64,000 bases of DNA from Candidatus Enterococcus leclercqii (GTDB lineage Bacteria; Bacillota; Bacilli; Lactobacillales; Enterococcaceae). The stretch is from assembly GCF_009933135.1 (NCBI RefSeq), contig NZ_MAEH01000021.1, positions 62,001 through 126,000 on the forward strand, in the 5' to 3' direction. The position numbers and the translations under genes are program-made. The notes beneath the pieces are model-generated. The model searched no databases, had not been told where the DNA came from, and worked only from the letters and a program-made list of their open reading frames with translations. Below, piece by piece: positions 46,161 to 55,900 of this stretch (its first letter is position 1; the number at the start of each line of letters is the position of its first letter).

Positions 46161-49010
46161 TTAATCTTGTTTGATTTCTTCCATGATGTAAGCTTCGATT
46201 ACGTCATCTGCTTTCAAATCATTGAATTTCTCGATCATTGCACCACATTCGAAACCTTGACGAACTTCTTTCACATCGTCTTTGAAGCGTTTCAAGCTGG
46301 CCAATTGACCTTCATAGATTACGATACCGTCACGGATCACACGGACACCGCTGTCGCGACGAATGAAGCCATCTGTAACGAAACAACCGGCGATAGTTCC
46401 GACTTTGGATACTTTGTAAGTTTCACGTACCACCATTTGACCAGTGATTTTTTCTTCAAACTCAGGATCCAGCATCCCTTTCATCGCTGTTTCGATTTCT
46501 TCAATCGCTTTATAGATGATGCGGTGCAAGCGAATGTCAACCTGTTCACCTTCAGCCTGTTGTTTAGCTTGTGGTGTAGGCCGTACGTTAAAGCCGATGA
46601 TGATGGCATTTGAAGCTGCCGCCAACGTCACATCGCTTTCGTTAATCGCACCGACTGCAGAATGGACGATATTGACACGAACACCCTCCACGTCGATTTT
46701 CTTCAAGGATGCTCCCAATGCTTCGGCAGAACCTTGAACGTCTGCTTTGATGATGACATTAACTTCTTTGAGCTCGCCTTCTTTCAATGACTCGAACAAG
46801 TTGTCCAAAGTCACGCGGCTAGAAGATGCTCGTTGTTCCACCATTGCCCGTTTTGCCCGTTCTTCACCGGCTGCCCGTGCTGTCTTCTCATCTTCAAAGA
46901 CAACAAAGTGATCGCCGGCTTGCGGCACATCGTTCAAACCGGTAATTTCTACTGGAGTTGCAGGACCGGCTGTTTTGTCCCGACGTCCGATATCATTTGT
47001 CATTACCCGGACACGACCAAAGGTATTTCCGACAACGATTGGATCGCCGACTTTCAACGTACCATTTTGAACCAGTAAGGTTGCCACTGGTCCTTTTCCT
47101 TTATCCAATCGGGCTTCAATTACTGTACCGATTGCCCGTGCAGTTGGATCTGCCTTCAAATCTTCTACTTCTGCTACCAGCAAGATCATTTCCAGCAATT
47201 CTTCGATATTTTGACCGAATTTCGCGGAAATTTGTACGAAGATCGTGTCGCCGCCCCAAGCTTCTGGGATCAACTCATATTCACTAAGCTCTTGCATAAC
47301 ATGATCAGGATTTGCCCCTGGTTTATCAATCTTGTTGACTGCAACGATGATTGGCACACCAGCTGCTTTGGCGTGGTTGATTGCTTCGATGGTTTGTGGC
47401 ATCACACCATCATCGGCGGCAACTACCAAGATAGTGATATCCGTAATAGAAGCTCCTCGCGCCCGCATACTAGTAAAGGCCGCGTGCCCTGGTGTATCCA
47501 AGAAGGTGATTGGTTTTCCATCGATATCAATTTGATAGGCACCGATATGCTGTGTGATCCCGCCAGCTTCACCACTCGTTACACGACTGTGACGCAACGT
47601 ATCCAACAAAGTCGTTTTCCCGTGGTCGACGTGCCCCATGATAGTTACTACCGGTGGACGTGGAACCAGGTTTTCTTCGTTGACTTCTTCAGGCTCAAAG
47701 AATTTATCGATATCAGCAATATCAACCTGCACTTTTTCTTGTGCTTCGATGCCATAGTCTGTTGCCAACAATTCGATTGTATCTTTATCCAATGGTTGGT
47801 TTTGGTTGACCATCACACCCATCAAGAAAAGTTTCTTGATGATTTCAGCAGGTTCACGATAGATTTTTTTAGCGATTTCAGCAACGTTCATGCCTTCTGT
47901 ATATTCCAATACTTCTGGCAACTCACGGAACTTACGCGGTGGCACAGCAGGTTTTTGTGCAACTTGCTGTTTCCCTTTTTTACCTTTTTTCTTGTTTCGG
48001 CGGTTATTATTATAATTGTTGCCACCACCGAAGCTGCGTTCCCGTGATTCAAATTTGTCTTTCTTATCACGGAATTCTTTTTTCGGTTTTGCATCTGTTT
48101 GTTTAGGTTGTTCCGTCTGCTGTTGCAACACTTCTTTTGGAACTGCTGGAATAGCGGGGGCCTTTTTAACAGGTGCTTGGCTATTTTGCGTACGCCGCTC
48201 TTGCTGTTTTGGCTTATTATCAGCAGTTTTTGGTTGTTCGCTGCGACGTTGCTGACGTTGGCGCTGTTGTTGTGCTTCATTCTCGATTTCAGCGGCCCGA
48301 TTTTTTGCCCGTTCCAGCGCACTCATTTTAGCAGCCCCTTGTGGACGCTGTGCCTGTTGCGCGGTTTGGGTGCGAGGCTGTTGATCACGACGGTCATTGC
48401 GATCGTTACGATCCCGTCGTTGGTTGCGGTTTGGGCCGCTTTGACGGTTTTGATTATTTGCGTTGCCTTGGTAGCCTCCTTGACGGTTTTGATTACCTTG
48501 AGTACTTTGGCCACCTTGACGGCTTTGGTTGCCTTGGTTTTGACCGCTGCGGTTTTGTTGATTGCCACCACGGTTTTGGTTCTGACCACCTTGGCGATTT
48601 TGATTGTTCTGATTGCTTTGATAACCACCTTGACGGTTTTGGTTACCTTGGCCGCCTTGGCGATTGCCTTGGTTTTGGCCACCTTGGCTGCGCGTATCTT
48701 TGTTACGATTCTGGAATTTTGGATTATTCCGTTGAGTTACGAATTTTTTATGCTCTGGTTTTTCCTGAGCATCGTTTGTTTGGTTAGCAGGTTGTTGGGT
48801 TGCAGGTTTGGGATCGTTAGCTGGTGCTTTTGGTGCGGGTTTGGAAGTGTTTCCTCCTGACACTGCTTGTCGCAGCTGTTTTTCTTCGTTATCGGAAATA
48901 GCTCCCATATGATTTTTCACATCAAAGCCCAGTGCTTGTGCTTTATCCACAAGTTCCTTACTGGATCGATCGATTTCTTTTGCAAGTTCATAAATTCGTT
49001 TTTTCCCCAT
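46161..49010 (-). CDS. infB: Translation initiation factor IF-2
   Basis: The 949-residue GTPase has an N-terminal IF2-N domain, then about 330 residues of low-complexity Gln/Asn/Gly/Arg-rich sequence. Next come a second IF2-N motif, the G domain with [19 protein letters not shown] and NKID, and the C-terminal beta-barrels that bind fMet-tRNA. The ATG at 49010 ([10 protein letters not shown]) is the family start after AAGGTGA. The repeated NQNRQGG-type units of the low-complexity part are encoded by imperfect DNA repeats at about 48420-48710. Expressed in the nusA operon. Confidence 0.97.
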   Translation of the reverse strand: MGKKRIYELAKEIDRSSKELVDKAQALGFDVKNHMGAISDNEEKQLRQAVSGGNTSKPAPKAPANDPKPATQQPANQTNDAQEKPEHKKFVTQRNNPKFQNRNKDTRSQGGQNQGNRQGGQGNQNRQGGYQSNQNNQNRQGGQNQNRGGNQQNRSGQNQGNQSRQGGQSTQGNQNRQGGYQGNANNQNRQSGPNRNQRRDRNDRNDRRDQQPRTQTAQQAQRPQGAAKMSALERAKNRAAEIENEAQQQRQRQQRRSEQPKTADNKPKQQERRTQNSQAPVKKAPAIPAVPKEVLQQQTEQPKQTDAKPKKEFRDKKDKFESRERSFGGGNNYNNNRRNKKKGKKGKQQVAQKPAVPPRKFRELPEVLEYTEGMNVAEIAKKIYREPAEIIKKLFLMGVMVNQNQPLDKDTIELLATDYGIEAQEKVQVDIADIDKFFEPEEVNEENLVPRPPVVTIMGHVDHGKTTLLDTLRHSRVTSGEAGGITQHIGAYQIDIDGKPITFLDTPGHAAFTSMRARGASITDITILVVAADDGVMPQTIEAINHAKAAGVPIIVAVNKIDKPGANPDHVMQELSEYELIPEAWGGDTIFVQISAKFGQNIEELLEMILLVAEVEDLKADPTARAIGTVIEARLDKGKGPVATLLVQNGTLKVGDPIVVGNTFGRVRVMTNDIGRRDKTAGPATPVEITGLNDVPQAGDHFVVFEDEKTARAAGEERAKRAMVEQRASSSRVTLDNLFESLKEGELKEVNVIIKADVQGSAEALGASLKKIDVEGVRVNIVHSAVGAINESDVTLAAASNAIIIGFNVRPTPQAKQQAEGEQVDIRLHRIIYKAIEEIETAMKGMLDPEFEEKITGQMVVRETYKVSKVGTIAGCFVTDGFIRRDSGVRVIRDGIVIYEGQLASLKRFKDDVKEVRQGFECGAMIEKFNDLKADDVIEAYIMEEIKQD

Positions 49011-49119
49011 GCAATCACCTTCCTCGTAAATGTGCCGCAACGGCAGATTACCAGCATGTTGTACAGCACCTCGACTCATTAGAATTGAGATGTGTGCACA
49101 GCTGACTGTTGCAGCCTAA

Positions 49120-49422
49120 CTAACCTTGGATCAATTCCTTCATCTTCTTGGCAAACCCCTGGTCCATCACTGCGACCGCTGTCCGCGGACGACCAATCGC
49201 ATGACTGATAGCAGCTTGGGTGAGCCCGTCAAAAAAGGCGACCTCATAATAGTTGCTTTTGTCTTGAATTTTTTTATGGGTATTCTTCCCTGCATCTTGG
49301 GCAACAAAGACCAGGTTGGTGCTTTGAGAACGGATTTCTTTCACTACCGCTTCTTCACCAGTCACCAGCTTACCGGCCCGCATTGCCAGCCCAAGCATAT
49401 TCAACAATCTCTCTTCATTCAT
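49120..49422 (-). CDS. ylxQ: L7Ae-family ribosomal-like protein YlxQ
   Basis: The 100-residue protein starts MNEERLLNMLGLAMRAGKLV and shows the L7Ae/L30e fold with the conserved GEEAVVKEI segment; family members bind kink-turn RNA. The ATG at 49422 overlaps the end of ylxR by eight bases. It stands between ylxR and infB in the usual order. Confidence 0.92.
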   Translation of the reverse strand: MNEERLLNMLGLAMRAGKLVTGEEAVVKEIRSQSTNLVFVAQDAGKNTHKKIQDKSNYYEVAFFDGLTQAAISHAIGRPRTAVAVMDQGFAKKMKELIQG

Positions 49423-49711
49423 TTCCAAACAACTCCCGCCGTGCTTTTTGATGGCTGACATAATCCAACAGCTCTTGATAAAAAGCATCTGTCAGCTCTG
49501 TTTCCAGCACGCGGTCTAAAATTCGTTTATCCCACGCCTTCTGAACCTCATCAGGCTCAATTGCAACATAGGCTCCTCTTCCAGGCAATTTACCGGTAGG
49601 ATCAATGGCAACGGCGCCTTCTTTGGAACGAGTAATCCGAATGAGCTCCTTTTTGGGGAGCATTTCGCCGGATACGACGGATTTTCTTAAAGGTACTTTG
49701 CGTTTTTTCAT
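49415..49711 (-). CDS. ylxR: YlxR family nucleoid/RNA-binding protein
   Basis: The 98-residue protein starts MKKRKVPLRKSVVSGEMLPK and has the KLPGRGAYV signature near residue 42. In other bacteria the family acts as a nucleoid-associated regulator or RNA-binding protein. The ATG at 49711 follows GAGGTGA. It lies 12 bases after nusA and overlaps ylxQ. Confidence 0.92.
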   Translation of the reverse strand: MKKRKVPLRKSVVSGEMLPKKELIRITRSKEGAVAIDPTGKLPGRGAYVAIEPDEVQKAWDKRILDRVLETELTDAFYQELLDYVSHQKARRELFGNE

Positions 49712-49723
49712 CGCGGTCACCTC

Positions 49724-51040
49724 TTAGACTTCCTCATCTTCGTCTGCGGCAACTTCCGCATCCAGTTCAGCGGCTTCTGATTCAGCGACGGCTTCTTCTT
49801 CGGCTGCTAGATCTGCGGTTACTTCTTCTGTGGCGTCTGCTACGGTTTTTCCATCTTCAAAAGCGATTGCTTCGTATTCGTCGCTAGTCAAATCAGAAGC
49901 AACGATTGCTTCGTCTTGAACATCTTCTTGAAGCGCTTCTTCTAGTGATTCAAATTCTTCACCAGCATCAATGTAGTCGCCTTCTTCCAGCTTCGCATAG
50001 AAATCTTCCATATCGGATTCAGACTTGATATCAATCTTGAAACCAGTCAATTTGGCTGCCAAGCGCGCATTTTGGCCCCGTTTACCGATAGCCAAAGACA
50101 ATTGATAATCTGGCACCACTACAGTGCAGGCTTTAGGATTTTCCAAGTCAAAGATGACATCTACCGCTTCAGCTGGATTGAGAGAGTTGGCAATAAAAAT
50201 CGCTGGATCCTCATCCCACTCCACAATATCCATGTTTTCGCCTTTCAATTCATTGACGATTGCTTGGACCCGAGAGCCTTTGGGACCAACACACGTACCT
50301 ACTGGATCCACATTTGGGTCATTGGAACGTACGGCAACCTTGGAGCGATCACCGGCTTCACGCGCGATACTGACGATTTCAACGATACCATCATAAACTT
50401 CTGGAACTTCTTGTTCAAAAAGACGGCGCAAAAGATCCGGATGGCTACGGCTCACGAAAACCTGTGGGCCTTTTGAGGTATTGTCCACGCGGGAAACATA
50501 CACTTTGATCCGATCGTGCGGTTGATAAAATTCATTCGGCATCTGGTCTTGTTTAGAGAGAACCGCTTCAATCTTGCCTAAGTTTACATAGATATAGCGG
50601 TTATCTTGACGTTCCACAATCCCTTGCATGATGTCTTTTTCATATTGAGAAAATTCTTCATAAATGATATTTCGTTCCGCTTCACGTACCCGTTGCAAGA
50701 TCACTTGTTTAGCTGTTTGGGCAGCGATTCGGCCAAAATCTTTCGGTGTTACTTCAAAACGAATTTTGTCACCAATCTCATAGGCCGGATTGATTTTCAA
50801 TGCCTCTTTCAAAGAAACTTCCAATTGTGAATCCATCACTTCTTCGGTTACTTCTTTGACTGAATATACATGGATATCGCCTTTTTTCTGGTTGAATTCC
50901 ACTTCAACGTTTTGGGCTTGACCGTAATGACGCTTGTAGGCAGAAACCAACGCGGCTTCCAGCGCTTCAATGACGATCTCTTTTGACACGCCTTTTTCCG
51001 CTTCCAAAGCGTCCAATGCGTTCAACATTTCTTTACTCAT
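49724..51040 (-). CDS. nusA: Transcription termination/antitermination factor NusA
   Basis: The 438-residue protein has the RNA-polymerase-binding N-domain (1-125), an S1 domain (about 135-200) and two KH domains (about 205-345, with GPKGSRVQ and GKRGQNARLA). A long acidic C-terminal tail of about 90 residues follows, longer than in B. subtilis. NusA strengthens pausing and intrinsic termination. The leader terminator at 51578-51608 gives a direct route for autoregulation of the operon. Confidence 0.97.
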   Translation of the reverse strand: MSKEMLNALDALEAEKGVSKEIVIEALEAALVSAYKRHYGQAQNVEVEFNQKKGDIHVYSVKEVTEEVMDSQLEVSLKEALKINPAYEIGDKIRFEVTPKDFGRIAAQTAKQVILQRVREAERNIIYEEFSQYEKDIMQGIVERQDNRYIYVNLGKIEAVLSKQDQMPNEFYQPHDRIKVYVSRVDNTSKGPQVFVSRSHPDLLRRLFEQEVPEVYDGIVEIVSIAREAGDRSKVAVRSNDPNVDPVGTCVGPKGSRVQAIVNELKGENMDIVEWDEDPAIFIANSLNPAEAVDVIFDLENPKACTVVVPDYQLSLAIGKRGQNARLAAKLTGFKIDIKSESDMEDFYAKLEEGDYIDAGEEFESLEEALQEDVQDEAIVASDLTSDEYEAIAFEDGKTVADATEEVTADLAAEEEAVAESEAAELDAEVAADEDEEV

Positions 51041-51057
51041 TGTCTGATTCCTCCGTC

Positions 51058-51531
51058 TTAAAACTGAATGGCTAAACGAGCCTTGGCGATATTTTTGCGA
51101 TCAATTGTCACTTCTTTGACTCTCGTTTTGATCTTCACCTTCAATGTCAATTCTTCCGGAGTAAAAGATGCCAAAGTTCCTTCGTAGTGCTTTTCTCCGT
51201 CCACGGGTTGATACAAAGAGACATGGATATACTCTCCTTGTGCCCGCTCGTAATCACTTTCTTTTTTCAAAGGCCGTTCAGCTCCGGGAGACGACACCTC
51301 CAAGAAGTACGCTTGGGGTATGGGATCCGGGTCACAGGCATCCAATTCTTCGCTCAAGCGTTCACTGACATAGGCGCACTCTTCGATATCGATACCGCCT
51401 TCTTTATCAATAAACACTCGTAAAAACCAACTTTTGCCTTCTTTCAAAAATTCGATATCCACCAATTCAAAATGCTTTTCCTCCAAAATCGGTGTTACCA
51501 ATCCGGTCACCGTTTCGATCACGCTGCTCAA
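51058..51531 (-). CDS. rimP: Ribosome maturation factor RimP
   Basis: The 157-residue protein has the family [16 protein letters not shown] segment near residue 42 and a C-terminal SH3-like domain. It aids 30S assembly. The start is a TTG at 51531 (reading [10 protein letters not shown]), nine bases after AGGAGG; the frame is open to 51660 but there runs through the promoter and attenuator. It is the first gene of the nusA operon. Confidence 0.94.
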   Translation of the reverse strand: MSSVIETVTGLVTPILEEKHFELVDIEFLKEGKSWFLRVFIDKEGGIDIEECAYVSERLSEELDACDPDPIPQAYFLEVSSPGAERPLKKESDYERAQGEYIHVSLYQPVDGEKHYEGTLASFTPEELTLKVKIKTRVKEVTIDRKNIAKARLAIQF

Positions 51532-51577
51532 TTGACTTCGCCTCCTTTTGCATATTTCGTAAACGACGCTTTTCATT

Positions 51578-51608
51578 AAAAAGAGTGAGGGAAAAAATCC
51601 CTCACTCC
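51578..51608 (-). terminator. Promoter-proximal attenuator of the rimP-nusA operon
   Basis: Perfect 9-base arms GAGTGAGGG (51583-51591) and CCCTCACTC (51599-51607) with a T-run on the minus strand form an intrinsic terminator. It starts about 20 bases after the predicted transcript start and about 50 bases before rimP, so it can only act on the operon's own leader. Confidence 0.85.
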
Positions 51609-51631
51609 ACAAAGTATCATTACCGTTGTAA

Positions 51632-51660
51632 ACTATAGCACATTTTTTCTGAAAGCTCAA
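51632..51660 (-). promoter_or_regulatory. Promoter of the rimP-nusA-infB operon
   Basis: On the minus strand, -35 TTGAGC (51655-51660) and -10 TATAGT (51632-51637) are exactly 17 bases apart, directly upstream of the attenuator. Confidence 0.8.
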
Positions 51661-51737
51661 CCATTCCCACCGTTTTTCTTGTTATTTCGCGGATTTAAGC
51701 AGTTCTGATTTACTTTTTCTTTATAAAATCTGCTCGT

Positions 51738-52463
51738 TTATCGAAGCGTCGACAGCCACTTCTTTAAAGTTTCCGCAACTTGTTTTTGTTGCTGGCTTTC
51801 TGATAATCCTTTTTCTTGATGACCGGCTACACTGGCAAAGCCCAGATGGTCCCCTCCGTTAATGGAGACAAATTGACTGTTTTTCGGATAGGCAGCCTTT
51901 TTAGCCAATACATTCTTTTCCTTGATGTCTTCGTCTTGTGAACCGGTTACTACCAGAGAAGCGAGTTCGCTGTCTTTTAAAATCGGAGCCTCCTCGGTAT
52001 AGCTGGCCAAATAAAAGATTCCTTTCAGCTGCGAATCCTTTTCTTCCAGACGCTCAACAGCAAATTTCGATGCAGTATAGCCCCCCAGTGAGTGGCCGCC
52101 AATCACGTACTCTCTTTGGGGAAAACGAGCCAAGACTTGCTCTGCCCGCTGCGGAGCCAACATCGCCAGTTCAAAAGGCATCGTCACTAAAAAGACCGGG
52201 TACCCGTCATCAGCTAGTTCTGCTGCCCAAATGCTGTAAGCCGCCACATCAATTAGAGCCCCTGGATAAAAAATGACCAAAGGCAGTTCATCACTTAAGC
52301 TTGGAAAATACCAGCCCTCATTTTGTTTCAAAGCCTCGCGTTTTGCTTGTTGGGCCTTTTCAGAAGGTTCTTTGATGTTTCGCTGCAATAAAAAGGCTCC
52401 TCCCACAGCAAGCGCTCCTACACCTGCCAGCACACCGCTGATTACTTTGGTCCGTTTCTTCAT
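51738..52463 (-). CDS. Membrane-anchored alpha/beta hydrolase
   Basis: The 241-residue protein has one N-terminal membrane helix (residues 7-27) and an alpha/beta-hydrolase domain. The nucleophile is Ser in VIGGHSLGGYTA, the likely acid Asp in GSQDEDI, and the base His in GGDHLGF. It resembles the PF12695 group of dienelactone-hydrolase-like esterases. It is a single gene between the nusA operon promoter and tig. The substrate is unknown; it would act on the outer face of the membrane. Confidence 0.85.
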   Translation of the reverse strand: MKKRTKVISGVLAGVGALAVGGAFLLQRNIKEPSEKAQQAKREALKQNEGWYFPSLSDELPLVIFYPGALIDVAAYSIWAAELADDGYPVFLVTMPFELAMLAPQRAEQVLARFPQREYVIGGHSLGGYTASKFAVERLEEKDSQLKGIFYLASYTEEAPILKDSELASLVVTGSQDEDIKEKNVLAKKAAYPKNSQFVSINGGDHLGFASVAGHQEKGLSESQQQKQVAETLKKWLSTLR

Positions 52464-52527
52464 TTTCCGACACCTGCTTTCATCCCCAGTATACCGACAA
52501 TCTCATGCTTTCGCCAACTGATAAGTC

Positions 52528-52559
52528 AAAAAAACTGCCGACAGCAAGCGTCGGCGGTT
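52528..52559 (-). terminator. Terminator after tig
   Basis: ACTGCCGAC and GTCGGCGGT pair with one G-U or mismatch and are followed on the minus strand by a 7-T run, just after the tig stop. Confidence 0.85.
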
Positions 52560-52568
52560 TCGCAAAAC

Positions 52569-53852
52569 TTATTTTTCAACTGCTGTCCCGGTTACCAGTT
52601 CAACAGCTTTCTTCATTTTAATGTCATGTTTCAGCATATCTTCAGTCAACACGCGTTTAATCTGTTCTTCTGGCATGTTGTAAGCTTCTGCCAATTCTTT
52701 GATTTCGCTGGCGATATCTTCTTCAGTTGCTTCGATACCTTCAGCAGCAGCAATTGCTTCGATTACCAGATTCGTTTTCACACGAGTTCCAGCTTCGCCT
52801 TCAAATTGTTTGTGCAGATCTTCTTCAGTCGAACCTGTCAATTGGTAGTAAAGTTCAGGAGAGATTCCTTGACGTTGCATATTGTTCAAGAATTCATCCA
52901 TTGAACGGTGAACTTCGTCATGAACCATCACATGAGGCAATTCAACAACTTCAGCATTTTCAACCGCTTTTTTGATTGCTTCTTCGTCACGAGCATCTTC
53001 AGCGCCTTTTTCTTTCGCTTCAGTCAGTTCTTTACGATATTTTTCTTTCAATTCATCCAATGTTTCAACGGAATCATCGACGTCTTTTGCAAATTCATCA
53101 TCCAATTCAGGAAGCTCTTTGCCTTTGACTTCGTGCATAGTCACGTTAAAAATTGCTTCTTTCCCAGCTAAATCTTCTGCTTGGTAGTCTTCAGGGAAGG
53201 TAACAGTTACTTCTGCATCTTCGCCAGCTTTCTTACCAACCAATTGTTCTTCAAACCCTGGAATAAATTGGCCCGAGCCCAATTCCAAAGAATAGTTTTC
53301 GCCTTTGCCGCCTTCAAAAGCCGTGCCATCAACAAAGCCTTCGAAGTCGATAACAACAGTGTCGCCGATTTCAGCAGCTGCATCTTCTTTGATAACCAGT
53401 TCAGCTTGTGCTTCTTGTTCTCGTTGCAGACGAGTCGCAACATCTTCATCTGTTACTTCACGGTCTTGTTTGGAAACTTCAAGCTCTTTGTATTGACCCA
53501 ATTTAACTTCAGGTTTTACAGTGACTTCCGCTTTAATTACCCAAGCCGCATCTTTTTCCATGCTGTCAACGTCAATTTTAGGTTGAGAAACTGGATCAAT
53601 TCCTGCTTCTTCTACCGCTTTTTCGTAAGCTTCCGGTAAAACGGCATTCAACGCATCTTCATACAGTGCTTCTTCGCCGTACATCCGGTTAAATACTTGA
53701 CGGGATACTTTCCCTTTACGGAAACCCGGTACATTCAAATTACCTTTTACTTTATTGAAGGCTTGTGTCAAACCTTTTTGTACTTCTTCTTGCGGAATCG
53801 AAAAAGTCAACACACCATCATTGGTGCCTGTTTTTTCCCATTTTGCAGTCAT
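52569..53852 (-). CDS. tig: Trigger factor (ribosome-associated chaperone/prolyl isomerase)
   Basis: The 427-residue protein has the ribosome-binding signature GFRKGKVSR near residue 44, a central FKBP-type PPIase domain (about 160-245) and a helical C-terminal chaperone domain. It shields nascent chains at the exit tunnel. Length and domains are as usual. It is a single-gene unit with its own terminator, and a TPR-protein gene is next upstream. Confidence 0.97.
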   Translation of the reverse strand: MTAKWEKTGTNDGVLTFSIPQEEVQKGLTQAFNKVKGNLNVPGFRKGKVSRQVFNRMYGEEALYEDALNAVLPEAYEKAVEEAGIDPVSQPKIDVDSMEKDAAWVIKAEVTVKPEVKLGQYKELEVSKQDREVTDEDVATRLQREQEAQAELVIKEDAAAEIGDTVVIDFEGFVDGTAFEGGKGENYSLELGSGQFIPGFEEQLVGKKAGEDAEVTVTFPEDYQAEDLAGKEAIFNVTMHEVKGKELPELDDEFAKDVDDSVETLDELKEKYRKELTEAKEKGAEDARDEEAIKKAVENAEVVELPHVMVHDEVHRSMDEFLNNMQRQGISPELYYQLTGSTEEDLHKQFEGEAGTRVKTNLVIEAIAAAEGIEATEEDIASEIKELAEAYNMPEEQIKRVLTEDMLKHDIKMKKAVELVTGTAVEK

Positions 53853-53984
53853 TGTTTTCCCTCCGAATAAACAGAAATTTTCATATGATTGGCTTAATAC
53901 ATACTTAATGATAGTACACTAAGCCTTGATAAATGTAAACAATTTGGCAAGAAATCGGTTTTAAAAAATGCCGTTTTCCCTCCA

Positions 53985-54010
53985 TAAAAAGCTGTTCTTG
54001 AAAAAACAGC
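53985..54010 (-). terminator. Terminator after the TPR gene
   Basis: GCTGTT and AACAGC arms with a T-run on the minus strand follow the TPR-protein stop by about 50 bases. Confidence 0.7.
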
Positions 54011-54057
54011 CGTGAAATTCCCTTCAGGTCCAGTACAGATGCGAGTTCAGGTCCATT

Positions 54058-55011
54058 TTAGTAGAGTGCTGTCAAAAGCTTGCGGTAGCTTGCTTTGATT
54101 TCTTGAATTGCTGAAAAAGGCACCAGCACAGCGTCGTCTTGTTCCCCAATAGCCACTTGGTATTCCAGCCAATAGCTCTCAGCCCAAAGATCAGGAGCCG
54201 CACTTTGCGGTGAAAAAGGAAAACTCAGGGCAAAATGTGCTTGCACTTCGCTCATGACACCTTGCAGCAAGGCCGGATCTTCATGACCGTGTTCTGCTTC
54301 TAGATAATGAAGCATCTGCAATAACACAGGATCGTTTTCCGGAAGCACGAGTTGTGACAGCGAACAACTCCTGATTTCACCTTGCAGGTCACAGATGTTT
54401 AGTGTGTCAGTCACCCCTAGTTTTAGCAACTCTTCTACCAGACGTGGCCGCAAAAAAGGATTGCTGATTTTTTCGAGCAGTGCTTCTGTGATTGAAATGA
54501 AACTTTCAATGGTAATCCCTTGCGACCATTCCTCCCAGTTCTTTTGTGAGACCGGTAACCCACTTTTATCGATTTGCAGCAACTCGGCTTTTTTGACAAT
54601 CGGAAGCTCCGGATCATAAAAGAGTTGCTGTTTCTCCAAAAGCGCCAGTTCCTCTTCGTGGATTTTCTGTGCTTTTGTATTCACCCAGCCATTATTTACA
54701 CCTTGTGTTAGATACTTTTTAGCAGTCAAATAGTGCTGATCCAACAAATACAAGCGAAACACTTGAGTAAACCCCAGCGGATCACGCAAGTAGTCTTCTT
54801 GGTAGTCTGCCACTAAAGCCAATGCCTGCCGATAGTCTCCCGTTTTTTCCAACGCCAACAACAATTGCTGATGAATTGAAAAATCAGGGTGCTCCTGATA
54901 GGCATCTTGTAGATAGGCTACAGCTTGTTGATAGTTTTGCTTTGCTAGTGCCTGCTGGCCAAGTTTAAGCTTTCGCTGCCATCCTTCTGGAAATAAAACC
55001 GTTTCTCCCAC
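54058..55011 (-). CDS. Tetratricopeptide repeat protein
   Basis: The 317-residue protein has several TPR helices in its N-terminal third (KLGQQALAKQNYQQAVAYLQ and the following units to about residue 120). An unrecognised acidic C-terminal domain with DUF3196-like character follows. No membrane segment is seen. The GTG at 55011 follows GAGGTGA; a further GTG at 55029 is possible. It lies upstream of tig on the same strand, a conserved pairing in lactic acid bacteria from memory. Its partner proteins are unknown. Confidence 0.8.
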   Translation of the reverse strand: MGETVLFPEGWQRKLKLGQQALAKQNYQQAVAYLQDAYQEHPDFSIHQQLLLALEKTGDYRQALALVADYQEDYLRDPLGFTQVFRLYLLDQHYLTAKKYLTQGVNNGWVNTKAQKIHEEELALLEKQQLFYDPELPIVKKAELLQIDKSGLPVSQKNWEEWSQGITIESFISITEALLEKISNPFLRPRLVEELLKLGVTDTLNICDLQGEIRSCSLSQLVLPENDPVLLQMLHYLEAEHGHEDPALLQGVMSEVQAHFALSFPFSPQSAAPDLWAESYWLEYQVAIGEQDDAVLVPFSAIQEIKASYRKLLTALY

Positions 55012-55155
55012 TAGCTGGTCACCTCTCACTTTGTACTAATTTTGACGTTCTTTTCTTGCTTTTCATTGCCTGCTATTTGTTAAATGAATGGAACAAGTTC
55101 TAAAAAAAGCTTGCCAATACCAGGTTTTGCTACTGCTTTGCGTTGTTTCAATTAC

Positions 55156-55899
55156 TCAAGCGAGCTCTTTATTGAAGGCTTTGATGATATTTACGGTAAC
55201 CACACTGGTTTCGGCAAAATAATCTCCTACGTGCTGCTTTTTAGCAGTGAAGGCGGCGGGGAGATACCCTAGATTCAACGGAAATTTCATCAGGATAAAG
55301 CGGCAACAGATTTCCCGGACCAACACTTGATACCAAGTCAGCTCTTCTCCTGAAAGTGAGACGACTCTCAAGCCAAACACCATTTTCCCAATCGTCTGTC
55401 CGTGATTGTACTTGGTCAGCAAAGCAAAGTACGCCAGATAGATGGCAATGCCAACCAAACTGTACACACCTAAGAAACCGCCCTGCCACTCCAAACCCAA
55501 CAAACGATACACCAAGCCTAATGAGCTATTTTTGATTGCAGCAATACACAATAGATCCAGCGTGAAGGCAAACAGCCGCATCCAAAAACCGGCAAAGAAA
55601 TAATCCGGCAACTGATTTGAAACTTGTTCTTCCGGCACCTCATAATGCTGCCATTCTTTTTGTAACTGTGCTAATTCTGCGGGCTGCAACTTTTTCTCTA
55701 CTCGCGCCTGCTGCGAGTTATAAAAGACTTTCGGTCCGTTGCTGGAGGCTGCTGCCATTTTTGATGAAGCACTCGCTTCTTCTGGGGCTGCTATGTTTTC
55801 CTTATCTTTTTCGTAATTGAAATGATTCTCAGCCTCTTGCTCATTGCTTGTTGGGCCATTGGTTATTTCTGACAACTCCTTGTTCTTTTCGTCAACCAT
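55156..55899 (-). CDS. RDD-family membrane protein
   Basis: The 247-residue protein has a hydrophilic, Ala/Ser/Glu-rich N-terminal half, then an RDD domain from about residue 95 (FAGFWMRLFAFTLDLLCIAA) with three or four membrane helices and GQTIGKMVFGLRVV. Some RDD proteins act as ion exchangers. The ATG at 55899 has GGAGGTGA; it begins one base before the end of sppA, so the two are coupled. A role with the SppA peptidase in the membrane is suggested by the pairing. Confidence 0.85.
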   Translation of the reverse strand: MVDEKNKELSEITNGPTSNEQEAENHFNYEKDKENIAAPEEASASSKMAAASSNGPKVFYNSQQARVEKKLQPAELAQLQKEWQHYEVPEEQVSNQLPDYFFAGFWMRLFAFTLDLLCIAAIKNSSLGLVYRLLGLEWQGGFLGVYSLVGIAIYLAYFALLTKYNHGQTIGKMVFGLRVVSLSGEELTWYQVLVREICCRFILMKFPLNLGYLPAAFTAKKQHVGDYFAETSVVTVNIIKAFNKELA

Positions 55900-55900
55900 C

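Noticed and set aside
47211-48047. 278-codon plus-strand open frame opposite infB
   Set aside because: It is the antisense shadow of infB; composition (Phe, Trp, His-rich) and lack of a ribosome binding site argue against a gene.
48420-48720. CRISPR-like repetitive DNA
   Set aside because: The repeats are imperfect, without regular spacers, and encode the low-complexity part of IF-2.
48099-48860. 253-codon hydrophobic plus-strand frame opposite the infB repeats
   Set aside because: Created by the repetitive Gln/Asn/Gly codons of infB read backwards; not a real membrane protein.
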